A stretch of DNA of 7,164 bases from Deltaproteobacteria bacterium (lineage in GTDB: Bacteria; Bdellovibrionota; UBA1018; UBA923), in assembly GCA_016194725.1 (NCBI GenBank), contig JACQAW010000084.1, positions 1 to 7,164 on the forward strand. The letters run 5' to 3'. Each line of letters opens with the position of its first letter. Position 1 is the first letter of the stretch. The notes under the pieces are model-generated. The model searched no databases and was not told the origin of the DNA. It saw only the letters and a program-made list of their open reading frames with translations. Positions 1 through 5,341 of the stretch are shown here, piece by piece. The position numbers and the translations under genes were made by a program.

Positions 1-816
1 GGCGGCGGCGATCAAGGCGCCGTGCAACGGATTGAGCGTATTGTGGCGGGTGTACCCGGATGCGCTTTCGGCAATACCAAACTGATCTTCGGACCCGGGC
101 ACGATGACGGCGTCCTGCTCGAGGGGCAGCTCGAACGGAATTTCTTTGCCGAACTGAAAACGCGCGGCAATTTTGCGCAGGCCATCGGTACCGACGCCAA
201 AAAGGCCAACCTTGCCGAAAACCGAGTTTACCGATTTCGCCAGCGCGTCCTCGAAGCTGATCAGGCGTGCATAGCGCGGAGAGTTTTCGGGCGTGATGCC
301 GCCGCCTTTGAGCACGTTGCGCTTGTAGAGCGTATGAAAACTTCCAAGCACTGGAATCATGCTGTCGTGAGTGAACTTGTGGCTTTCCAGCGCGGCGGCC
401 GCGGTGATGATTTTGAAAATGCTGGCGGCCGGATACGAGGCACGCAGACCCAGGTTTTCACCCTTCATTCCATGGCTGACCATGGCCAGCACCTGACCCG
501 TGCGTGCATCCATCGCGACGAACGCGCCATACGGCACCTTGCCCCGCTTCAGGGTTTGCTCGATGGTTTCCTGTAGACGCTGGTTGATGGAGTAATCGAC
601 AGTCAGGTCGTTTTCCTCGATGCGCGTGGTCGTGACCTGGCGTTTGCCCAGAATACGGGCAACGTCAGCTTTGCTCGACGCGCTGCTCGCGGGAGACCGT
701 CCTGGTCGGCTTTCGGTGGCTGCAAAAAAAACACTTCCAATTGCTAGCAGCCCTAATACCGGGAAAAGTATCTTGAATCTGGCGATTTTCTTATTGGAGT
801 AGACCGAACGGTTCAT
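1..816 (-). CDS. Penicillin-binding protein, transpeptidase domain (partial, C-terminus outside window)
   Basis: This is a D,D-transpeptidase that would cross-link peptidoglycan in the periplasm. Translation from ATG 816-814 gives 272 residues with no stop before base 1. It has a basic N-terminus and a membrane anchor at about residues 12-32. A short Ser/Ala-rich linker follows, and the transpeptidase fold begins near residue 70 (TVDYSINQRLQ, then GAFVAMDARTGQVLAMVS at 97-114). The catalytic SxxK is S132-I-F-K135 within PAASIFK, and the second motif SxN is S195-V-N197. The KTG motif would lie beyond the window. There is almost no room for a dimerisation domain before the catalytic serine, so this is a minimal transpeptidase and not a typical FtsI/PBP2. 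The start codon overlaps the mtgA stop (ATGA at 816-813), which suggests translational coupling. The family call is secure, the exact subfamily is not. Confidence 0.9.
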   Translation of the reverse strand, partial: MNRSVYSNKKIARFKILFPVLGLLAIGSVFFAATESRPGRSPASSASSKADVARILGKRQVTTTRIEENDLTVDYSINQRLQETIEQTLKRGKVPYGAFVAMDARTGQVLAMVSHGMKGENLGLRASYPAASIFKIITAAAALESHKFTHDSMIPVLGSFHTLYKRNVLKGGGITPENSPRYARLISFEDALAKSVNSVFGKVGLFGVGTDGLRKIAARFQFGKEIPFELPLEQDAVIVPGSEDQFGIAESASGYTRHNTLNPLHGALIAAA

Positions 817-1598
817 AAATTAGATGGTATCTCTTCCTGCACTTCAGAGGAAGTGTATTCCTCATCGGAAATATGTCCGGTTTTCCACATACGTTCGAGG
901 ATTGTTTCGACACTCTTCTGGGCAAATGCAGTCAGTTCCCCGTCGCGCACGCTATGCTGATATTTCGTGGGGTTAGGCAGCATGAAGGCCAATACGGCCG
1001 CATCATGGGCGGTAAGATCTGCCGGGTTCTTTTTGAAGTAGCGCTGGCTGGCCTGTTCAATGCCGTATACTCCGGGGCCCCATTCGGCGATGTTCAGGTA
1101 GGTTTCGAGAATCTTTTTCTTCGAATATTTGCGTTCGATTTCCATGGCCAGCAGCAGCTCGCGCACCTTGCGGGTGATGGTTTTCTCGGGTGAAAGAAAC
1201 AGGTTTTTCACCACCTGCTGCGTGATCGTGCTGCCGCCGCGTTTGACCTTCACGCCCGGCTTCGTATTGTGCTCGATGGCCGCTCGAATGGCTTCGGGCT
1301 CATAGCCATGGTGTTGAAAAAAACCGGAGTCTTCGGACATGAGAATGGCTGCCACGGCCTGCTTTGAGATCTGTCCAAGATTCACCCAATGCGGGGGGCG
1401 CTGCTTTTGAAACTTGTAGGTAATCTGCGGGCCGACCTTCGCTACAGCCACCGGATACTGGGTTTTCATGACCGAGGTGTCGGGAAAAATACGGTGATAA
1501 AAGTCGGCCACCGAGCGCCCGCCCTGATAAGTCATGGTCAGTGCCGCTGTAATCAGCAGCGACACCGCGAAAGCGTAGAGCACATGGGTTCTGGTCAT
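813..1598 (-). CDS. mtgA: Monofunctional biosynthetic peptidoglycan glycosyltransferase (GT51)
   Basis: It polymerises lipid II into glycan strands on the periplasmic face of the inner membrane. The 261 residues are a normal length for MtgA. One N-terminal membrane helix lies at about residues 5-23. All five GT51 motifs are visible: E89-D-SGFFQHHG98 with the catalytic Glu89; RGGSTITQQ at 120-128; RKVRE147 with the second conserved Glu; KKKILETYLN at 160-169; and GPGVYGIEQASQRYFKK at 174-190. There is no transpeptidase domain in the same chain; that activity is in the next gene. The start ATG (1598-1596) overlaps the trmL stop and the stop TGA (815-813) overlaps the next start. No Shine-Dalgarno sequence is evident, consistent with coupled reinitiation. 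The function is clear from the motifs; the partnership with the downstream PBP is inferred from gene order. Confidence 0.96.
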   Translation of the reverse strand: MTRTHVLYAFAVSLLITAALTMTYQGGRSVADFYHRIFPDTSVMKTQYPVAVAKVGPQITYKFQKQRPPHWVNLGQISKQAVAAILMSEDSGFFQHHGYEPEAIRAAIEHNTKPGVKVKRGGSTITQQVVKNLFLSPEKTITRKVRELLLAMEIERKYSKKKILETYLNIAEWGPGVYGIEQASQRYFKKNPADLTAHDAAVLAFMLPNPTKYQHSVRDGELTAFAQKSVETILERMWKTGHISDEEYTSSEVQEEIPSNL

Positions 1599-2077
1599 AG
1601 TTGTTGGCGTATCGCTTCGTAAACCGCTATGGAAACCGCGTTGGACAGGTTCAGACTCCGTATTTTCTCCGAAAACATGGGAATGGTAAACGCCTGTTCT
1701 TCGTATCTCTCAAGCAGCTCCTCGGGCAGTCCCAGCTGTTCCTTTCCAAATACAAAAGCCGCCCGGTCAGGAATCTTTATACCATATATGCTCTGCGTTG
1801 CCTTTTTCGACAGCAAATAAAACGGAGCACCGGATTCATTGGACAAGTGCCACTGGAGCCAATCTTCGAAGGTTTCGTGCTGGATCAGCTTGACGTGCTT
1901 CCAGTAGTCCAGCCCGGCCCGGCGCACGGCATGGTCGTCGATCGAAAACCCAAGCTTTCCGACCAGATGCAGGGTTCCCTGGATTGCCACGCAAAGACGG
2001 CCGATGTTTCCGGTGTTGGGCGGAATTTGGGGCTCGACCAGGACGATGTGGTATTGGAAGGGCGGCCGCTGGTCCAT
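1595..2077 (-). CDS. trmL: tRNA (cytidine/uridine(34)-2'-O)-methyltransferase TrmL
   Basis: This is a SPOUT-class, SAM-dependent methyltransferase that 2'-O-methylates the wobble base of certain leucine tRNAs. The 160 residues are close to the usual ~155-160. Family signatures run the full length: VEPQIPPNTGNIGR at 14-27, LDYW at 56-59, FGKEQLGLP at 110-118, IPM at 132-134, and the trefoil-knot SAM loop SLNLSNAVSIAVYEA at 141-155. The start at 2077 is supported by an in-frame stop only a few codons upstream (TAA about 2085-2087), but no good ribosome-binding motif precedes it. A five-base G/C inverted pair (2078-2082 with 2097-2101) sits immediately upstream. It appears to be the first gene of the trmL-mtgA-PBP operon, with its stop overlapping the mtgA ATG. 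Confidence 0.95.
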   Translation of the reverse strand: MDQRPPFQYHIVLVEPQIPPNTGNIGRLCVAIQGTLHLVGKLGFSIDDHAVRRAGLDYWKHVKLIQHETFEDWLQWHLSNESGAPFYLLSKKATQSIYGIKIPDRAAFVFGKEQLGLPEELLERYEEQAFTIPMFSEKIRSLNLSNAVSIAVYEAIRQQL

Positions 2078-2148
2078 GGGGGCTATTTAAACCGGTCCCC
2101 CGGCGGATACCAGGGAATATTGGTCATGGAGCTAGCGGCTGCGTGGAT

Positions 2149-2535
2149 TCAGTTTGCCTTCGGAAGCTGTGGGACGTGGTTGAAGTCCCTGTCGTACGTC
2201 AAAAGCGTCATGCCGTGCTGAAGAGCAAGCGCGGCGATCCAGACATCATTTATAGGAATTGGGGTGCCTTGTGTTTTCAGCTGTAGTTTGAGCTGTGAGT
2301 AAAAATGACTGGTTTGCTCATCGCATTCCAGAATCCTGACTCGCGGCGAATCCAAAAATCTTAGCAAGCCCGCTTCATTTTGGCGTCCCTTCGAGCCTGC
2401 GAGAAAACCGAATCGTAATTCGGCAAGAACTGGCACTGATATTCCCAAAACATCGGCGTTTCTCACCCAACGAACCGCTCCCGCCTGGCCCTCAGTGAAT
2501 GCACGATAAGCATTCGTGTCGACGGCGAGCTTCAT
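2149..2535 (-). CDS. vapC: VapC/FitB-type PIN-domain toxin (putative ribonuclease)
   Basis: The 128-residue PIN-domain protein is expected to be a Mg2+-dependent RNase that cuts tRNA or other RNA unless bound by its antitoxin. The acidic active-site residues are in place: D6 in AVDTNAYRAF, E39 in VLAELRFG, D97 in INDVWIAA, and D115/D117 in TYDRDF. This fits an intact catalytic quartet and normal family length. The start ATG overlaps the antitoxin stop (ATGA at 2535-2532), and an AAGGGA motif lies about six bases upstream within the antitoxin gene. The order antitoxin-then-toxin is typical of vapBC and fitAB. Its cellular target cannot be read from the sequence. The gene ends about 70 bases before trmL, on the same strand; no terminator was recognised between them. 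Confidence 0.92.
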   Translation of the reverse strand: MKLAVDTNAYRAFTEGQAGAVRWVRNADVLGISVPVLAELRFGFLAGSKGRQNEAGLLRFLDSPRVRILECDEQTSHFYSQLKLQLKTQGTPIPINDVWIAALALQHGMTLLTYDRDFNHVPQLPKAN

Positions 2536-2789
2536 TCCCAGTCCCTTCGGTCCAGCTTGCGCTGCTCATCAAGCACGCGGTCTGTTTCAGGATCTGACAC
2601 CCAGCTTCCGACTAAAAAATCCAGGTCGTGGTGCTCTGCCGGCGGCGCTCCCACGCCGGCTTCTCGCTCGAGAACGCCAAGCAAAAAAGAATTGACGCTC
2701 GTCCGCTTTTCCATGGCTTTTTTTCGCAAAGCCTTATCGACCGCGCTTGGGACGTTTCGGATCGTATACTGTTTTGCCTTCATCTTCAT
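2532..2789 (-). CDS. vapB: VapB/FitA-type ribbon-helix-helix antitoxin
   Basis: This 85-residue antitoxin is expected to bind operator DNA through its N-terminal half and neutralise the PIN toxin with its C-terminal tail. Residues 8-42 (YTIRNVPSAVDKALRKKA, then TSVNSFLLGVLEREA) form the beta-helix-helix pattern of Arc/FitA proteins. The acidic and aromatic tail (HHDLDFLVGSWVSDPETD and on to RRDWE) resembles toxin-wrapping tails of VapB proteins that carry a conserved G-x-W. Two starts are possible: ATG 2789, or ATG 2783 two codons later. The second is better placed relative to a GTAGG sequence (seven bases spacing), so the real protein may be 83 residues. It probably autoregulates with VapC from the region just upstream. 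Confidence 0.88.
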   Translation of the reverse strand: MKMKAKQYTIRNVPSAVDKALRKKAMEKRTSVNSFLLGVLEREAGVGAPPAEHHDLDFLVGSWVSDPETDRVLDEQRKLDRRDWE

Positions 2790-3073
2790 GCCTACATGAT
2801 ATCAAATAATGCAGGCAAAAGTCCAGCGTTGGCACATTGGTTTTCAAAACCATTGAATCACAAAAGCTTCTTGATCGTTTGGCGCCCGTTATCCCTTGGA
2901 ATCCCGGGCAGAGAGGCAATGGGGCATCGGTAGCAGTGAACTCAGGAACTCTTCGTAATTCATTCCGCTCCGTACGCATGAGACTAGAGGTTTAATGCAT
3001 CGAATCAATTCAAAAACTCTGGGCGGTCGATTTTCATCAAGAAGTCGCTTAAAGATGACGAAACGTTAAGACA
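2790..3073. other. Intergenic stretch between divergent vapBC and the secreted-protein unit
   Basis: About 280 bases separate vapB (leftward) from the gene starting at 3074 (rightward). Open frames here are short and lack a recognisable protein pattern or ribosome-binding site. Apart from the palindromes next to vapB I see no RNA gene, terminator or repeat. No convincing sigma70 promoter for the rightward unit was found; TTTAAT at 2991-2996 is a -10-like hexamer without a matching -35. A tiny reading frame ATG 3055 to TAA 3067-3069 (MTKR) ends just before the 3074 start. Confidence 0.5.
2796..2852 (-). promoter_or_regulatory. Possible vapBC promoter/operator region with two palindromes
   Basis: Just upstream of vapB are a perfect 8-base palindrome TGATATCA (2797-2804) and a 15-base inverted repeat TGGTTTTCAAAACCA (2838-2852, single-base centre). 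On the minus strand TATCAT (2801-2796) is a fair -10 hexamer overlapping the first palindrome. The -35 candidate 17 bases away (GGACTT) is poor. RHH antitoxins usually bind short palindromes overlapping their own promoter, so an autoregulatory role is plausible but inferred. Confidence 0.35.
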
Positions 3074-3415
3074 ATGTTCCCAATTCTCGCTGCTTTAACC
3101 ACATTCGTGCTTCTAGAAGCTAGAGGGCAGGGCGAGCGTACTGAGGACCTGGTTATCCTCGACACACGGGCTTTTGTGATTCCCGCCCCATCTTCATTAA
3201 AAATGATTGAAACTGCGATGGCCGACGTGTCTGGAATCCTATCTCAATTTGTACCAAAGGGTGCAAAGATCACGGATGTTCAGTTTGATTCGGCAGCAGC
3301 AGACCCTCGGATTTCTTTCTTAGCGGATGCCCCCATTATCGGTCCATTTCAGTACCAGACGAGGCTGTTTCAGCAAACGCATCGAAGTTTCTTGTTCGCA
3401 CATGCAGCAAACTGA
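3074..3415 (+). pseudogene. N-terminal part of a frame-broken, unrecognised exported protein
   Basis: I do not recognise the family. The 113-residue frame opens with a hydrophobic segment (MFPILAALTTFVLLEARGQ) resembling a signal peptide without the usual basic start. Protein-like sequence continues to about residue 93 (FLADAPIIGPFQ). The last ~20 residues (after base ~3352) look out of frame, because the frame one base back carries much better protein sequence and reads to 3627. An in-frame TGA lies directly upstream of ATG 3074, and there is no clear Shine-Dalgarno. Immediately upstream, ATG ACG AAA CGT (3055-3066) followed one base out of frame by VKTMFPIL would give a better signal peptide, so the start may be damaged too. 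The intact product would be about 180 residues. Either the gene is a recent pseudogene or the break is a sequencing error or recoding site. Confidence 0.55.
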
Positions 3416-3627
3416 ATTCAGACGGCACGGTCAGCGTGATTGGACGAAGTTTTATGAAAAAGGGGCCCGATTTTGGAGTCATCGCGGGTCCTAAAGTGCG
3501 TGAGCTATTAGCGGCACAAACAGAACCCATGATTTACGCGCTTCAAATGCTGATCACCAAGTATCGAGTCGCGTTCATTGCTCGCGCCCTAACTAATGCG
3601 CGTACTTCTGGAAAGGCCTGTCCATGA
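3355..3627 (+). pseudogene. C-terminal part of the same frame-broken protein
   Basis: From about base 3355 a frame offset by one base from the 3074 frame reads about 90 residues (PDEAVSANASKFLVRTCSK, then SDGTVSVIGRSFMKKG, ending in GKACP) to TGA 3625-3627. It is judged real for two reasons. It reads as normal protein sequence, and its stop overlaps the next gene's start as ATGA (3624-3627), the same junction style as every other operon pair in this window. The switch from the upstream frame must occur near 3341-3360 and corresponds to one lost base or a -1 shift. Independent translation could only begin at GTG 3436 or ATG 3454, and neither has a strong ribosome-binding site. The function is unknown. 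The partner relationship with the 419-residue gene is inferred from coupling. Confidence 0.55.
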
Positions 3628-4883
3628 AGTACTACATATCGCTAGCACTGATTTTCATACTTATGGCATCCACGATAGTTCACAGTGATCAAAAGAAAAA
3701 AGGAGTAAAACTGCCTGCCGACGATTTTTGGAGGACGGTTGGCGACCACAAGCTTGACTTGGCAGTTTCGGAAGCGGAGGCTGGATCGGCAGTCGACGAT
3801 ATCGTCAGTCCTGGAGTGGGTCTTACTTCGATCCTCGCATCCGAATTTTTATTAGGCGGAAACGGAATAAAGCAGAGCAACACTGGAAAGTCCGACAATA
3901 ATCCCCTCGGCGCTCGGTATCTTTACCCGGTCAATGAAAAGCTCCATATCGACCCCGCATTTTTAGGCCTTTGCATGGCTCAGGCCTCCATATCCACAGG
4001 GCACTACTATTTCGCGAAAGATGAGATGCAATATGAAACAAGCACTCACGAAATCCGAAAAGATAAAATGACGGGAGCGCCTCTTCTTCTATATCTAGCC
4101 GGAGAATCGGGACGATCCGGCGATTACATCTCGGGCCACGAGGAAGAGCTCAAAACATGGATTTTATCCCAACCAGACAATTCAATTGATCCAGTGACCA
4201 TTTACCAAAAGTCGCTTGGGCTTAATGAAGGAAATATTTGGAATGCGCTTCTGACAATTCATCAGCTGCTGCGTAATAATGCAAGATGGTGGGCTTCCTC
4301 GCGTTACTTTTATTCATCCAGTAAAGAGAACCAAGAAGCATTTTTCAATAAGTTCATCGATATTCGTGGCGATCTTACCGACCGTGGGAGCGGTTTTTCT
4401 GGTGACCATTATGGGAGTTGGTACCGTTTGTGGGGAATCATGCTCTATCGAATAAGCGAGATTGACGATGCACTTGCCATAAAGCGTTTCGCAGCTGCTC
4501 ACAACTGCGAAAATTCTAAAGCGATGACAGGACTTGAAGACTTCGGCCTTCAAGTTGGAGATTTAAAAGCAAGGGGCGCTGCGATTTACAATGAGCTGGT
4601 AAAAAGAATAACTTTTGTTGATTCCGACGGCGGAAAACTGCAGCTCGATCTTGCGGGGCTTAACGCGATTAATTGGATGATGTTGGGCCTTTGGTATCCC
4701 CGATTATTGAAAGACTATTTCCCATCTGAGTCCGCCTGTCGCGCTCGCAGGTATCTTTACGATGCGGACGGCGTCACCCGTGGGAGCGATTTGTGGAGAT
4801 GGCGGATGTCGCTGTCACGAACACGCCATGGGCTCCAGCATATGGATGCGTTAGGCCTTTTTGAGTCTCCGCGCAATCGGTGA
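3624..4883 (+). CDS. Uncharacterised secreted protein, 419 residues
   Basis: I do not recognise this family. Residues 1-21 are a clear signal peptide (MKYYISLALIFILMASTIVHS, likely cleavage before DQKKKG), so the mature protein should be periplasmic, surface-attached or secreted. There is no lipobox cysteine and no later membrane segment. The body is mostly helical in appearance and rich in Trp and Tyr. It has a striking segment SGDHYGSWYRLWGIMLYR at 259-276, NNARWWASSRYFYSSS at 218-233, and INWMMLGLWYPRLLKDYF at 349-366. No catalytic signature is evident. Its ATG overlaps the stop of the preceding frame-broken gene, suggesting the two were co-translated. The final ~40 residues are Arg-rich and unlike the rest. 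An alternative frame (from about 4772 to TGA 4862-4864) looks more protein-like there, so the annotated C-terminus may be a frameshift artefact. Confidence 0.7.
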   Translation: MKYYISLALIFILMASTIVHSDQKKKGVKLPADDFWRTVGDHKLDLAVSEAEAGSAVDDIVSPGVGLTSILASEFLLGGNGIKQSNTGKSDNNPLGARYLYPVNEKLHIDPAFLGLCMAQASISTGHYYFAKDEMQYETSTHEIRKDKMTGAPLLLYLAGESGRSGDYISGHEEELKTWILSQPDNSIDPVTIYQKSLGLNEGNIWNALLTIHQLLRNNARWWASSRYFYSSSKENQEAFFNKFIDIRGDLTDRGSGFSGDHYGSWYRLWGIMLYRISEIDDALAIKRFAAAHNCENSKAMTGLEDFGLQVGDLKARGAAIYNELVKRITFVDSDGGKLQLDLAGLNAINWMMLGLWYPRLLKDYFPSESACRARRYLYDADGVTRGSDLWRWRMSLSRTRHGLQHMDALGLFESPRNR

Positions 4884-4928
4884 TTTGACCCCCTACGTGA
4901 GCACTCAGCTGACCAACCCCTTCAATAC

Positions 4929-4962
4929 TTGCAAAAGATCGAAACTCTTCGTTTTTCCGCAA
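4929..4962 (+). terminator. Imperfect hairpin after the secreted-protein gene (weak terminator candidate)
   Basis: TTGC (4929-4932) pairs with GCAA (4959-4962), AAAA (4933-4936) with TTTT (4953-4956), and CGAA (4940-4943) with TTCG (4948-4951) around the loop ACTC, with a small internal loop and a CC bulge. It lies between the secreted gene and the next promoter, where a terminator is expected. The stem is AT-rich and no T-run follows its outer arm, so termination is uncertain. The inner CGAA/TTCG hairpin is followed by five Ts. Confidence 0.25.
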
Positions 4963-4966
4963 TATC

Positions 4967-4995
4967 TTGCTTTATTCGGCAAGTTTTGTTATCTT
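4967..4995 (+). promoter_or_regulatory. Sigma70-type promoter for the second toxin-antitoxin-like pair
   Basis: TTGCTT (4967-4972) and TATCTT (4990-4995) are separated by exactly 17 bases. Each matches the consensus at four or five of six positions. Transcription would start near 5002, giving a leader of about 33 bases before ATG 5035, or a nearly leaderless message if GTG 5002 were used. It is the best promoter-like sequence I found in the window. Confidence 0.5.
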
Positions 4996-5014
4996 AAGTC
5001 TGTGGACAATAGGC

Positions 5015-5025
5015 GGAGCTACTCC
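5015..5025 (+). promoter_or_regulatory. GGAG-CTA-CTCC inverted repeat in the toxin leader
   Basis: The only Shine-Dalgarno-like sequence ahead of the toxin, GGAG (5015-5018), is the left arm of an 11-base inverted repeat whose right arm is CTCC (5022-5025). In RNA it could fold into a small hairpin hiding the ribosome-binding motif. As DNA it could be an operator half-site pair just downstream of the transcription start. GGAG is also too far (16 bases) from ATG 5035 for standard initiation. The role is inferred. Confidence 0.3.
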
Positions 5026-5034
5026 ATTTCGATT

Positions 5035-5298
5035 ATGGTCAATGACCGACTCATTAGCGAAATCATCATTGACCCACACTACGAAGAAAAGCACGCGGAC
5101 TCCATCACTGACGAAGTCATCTTAGCCTTAGTTCACAAGCTGGATGGCAAGATCTTTGATCCTGACGATATGGATGAGGAGTTTCAATATTTTAAGACCG
5201 AGCCCATAGAACTGGATGGCAAAAACTATCGCTTGGTGTGGCTGCTTAAGGAAAACTGCCTGTTCATCGGTGTAGTCAACGCATTTCGGAGGCCCTAG
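5035..5298 (+). CDS. Putative RelE/BrnT-like toxin of a toxin-antitoxin pair
   Basis: A small basic-acidic protein of 87 residues, counted from ATG 5035. The layout resembles compact RelE-superfamily toxins. An opening beta strand (LISEIIIDPHYEEKH) is followed by an alpha helix (ITDEVILALVHKLDG). Next come paired strands with GKNYRLVWLLKENCLFIGVVNAFRR at 62-86, ending in the Arg-Arg typical of RNA-binding edge strands. The identity is inferred from this pattern and from the HTH gene three bases downstream, the toxin-first order seen in higBA. The same frame stays open upstream to 4861, but that extension crosses the promoter and looks non-coding. GTG 5002 (98 residues) and ATT 5026 are alternative starts; ATG 5035 is chosen because the fold starts just after it. 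A non-toxin partner of an HTH regulator is possible. Confidence 0.6.
   Translation: MVNDRLISEIIIDPHYEEKHADSITDEVILALVHKLDGKIFDPDDMDEEFQYFKTEPIELDGKNYRLVWLLKENCLFIGVVNAFRRP
5288..5292 (+). promoter_or_regulatory. Shine-Dalgarno GGAGG that marks ATG 5302 as the antitoxin start
   Basis: A perfect GGAGG lies inside the toxin's last codons, with nine bases to ATG 5302. No comparable site precedes ATG 5342. This indicates the HTH gene's original start was ATG 5302, which matters because that ATG is out of frame with the HTH domain. Confidence 0.65.
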
Positions 5299-5301
5299 GT
5301 T

Positions 5302-5340
5302 ATGGAACGAAAAAACAAAAGCGAAGTACAAAGCGTGTGA
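5302..5340 (+). pseudogene. Displaced N-terminus of the HTH antitoxin gene
   Basis: From ATG 5302 the frame reads 12 codons (MERKNKSEVQSV) to TGA 5338-5340, just before the HTH frame's first ATG at 5342. It holds a run of six As at 5310-5315. Removing one A gives MERKTKAKYKACEMIIRYRQ, continuous with the HTH protein and with the basic/aromatic N-terminal helix expected for such antitoxins. The piece is therefore probably the first exon-like part of the HTH gene put out of frame by one extra A, and not a separate peptide gene. A short leader peptide is the alternative. Confidence 0.5.
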
Positions 5341-5341
5341 A

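Noticed and set aside
22..576. 184-codon open frame on the plus strand
   Set aside because: It is antisense to the PBP gene, which carries SxxK and SxN motifs on the minus strand; the plus-strand product has no recognisable pattern.
1601..2221. 206-codon plus-strand open frame
   Set aside because: Opposite trmL and the vapC end, both with clear family motifs. The frame's product is low in protein-like features.
2820..2870. tRNA-like anticodon arm (TGA on minus strand as in tRNA-Ser, TCA on plus strand)
   Set aside because: No acceptor stem, D arm or T arm (GGTTCGAATCC-like) is found on either side on either strand, so it is not a tRNA gene.
2734..2979. 81-codon minus-strand open frame upstream of vapB
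   Set aside because: It overlaps the vapB start in another frame, has no ribosome-binding site and no recognisable pattern.
4382..4788. 11-base direct repeat CCGTGGGAGCG at 4382-4392 and 4778-4788
   Set aside because: Both copies lie inside one coding region with dissimilar flanks; most likely coincidence and not a duplication or mobile-element scar.
5309..5316. Programmed -1 frameshifting at A-AAA-AAC as the way to make the HTH protein
   Set aside because: A -1 shift enters the frame that stops at TGA 5343-5345, not the HTH frame; a +1 shift or base loss is needed.
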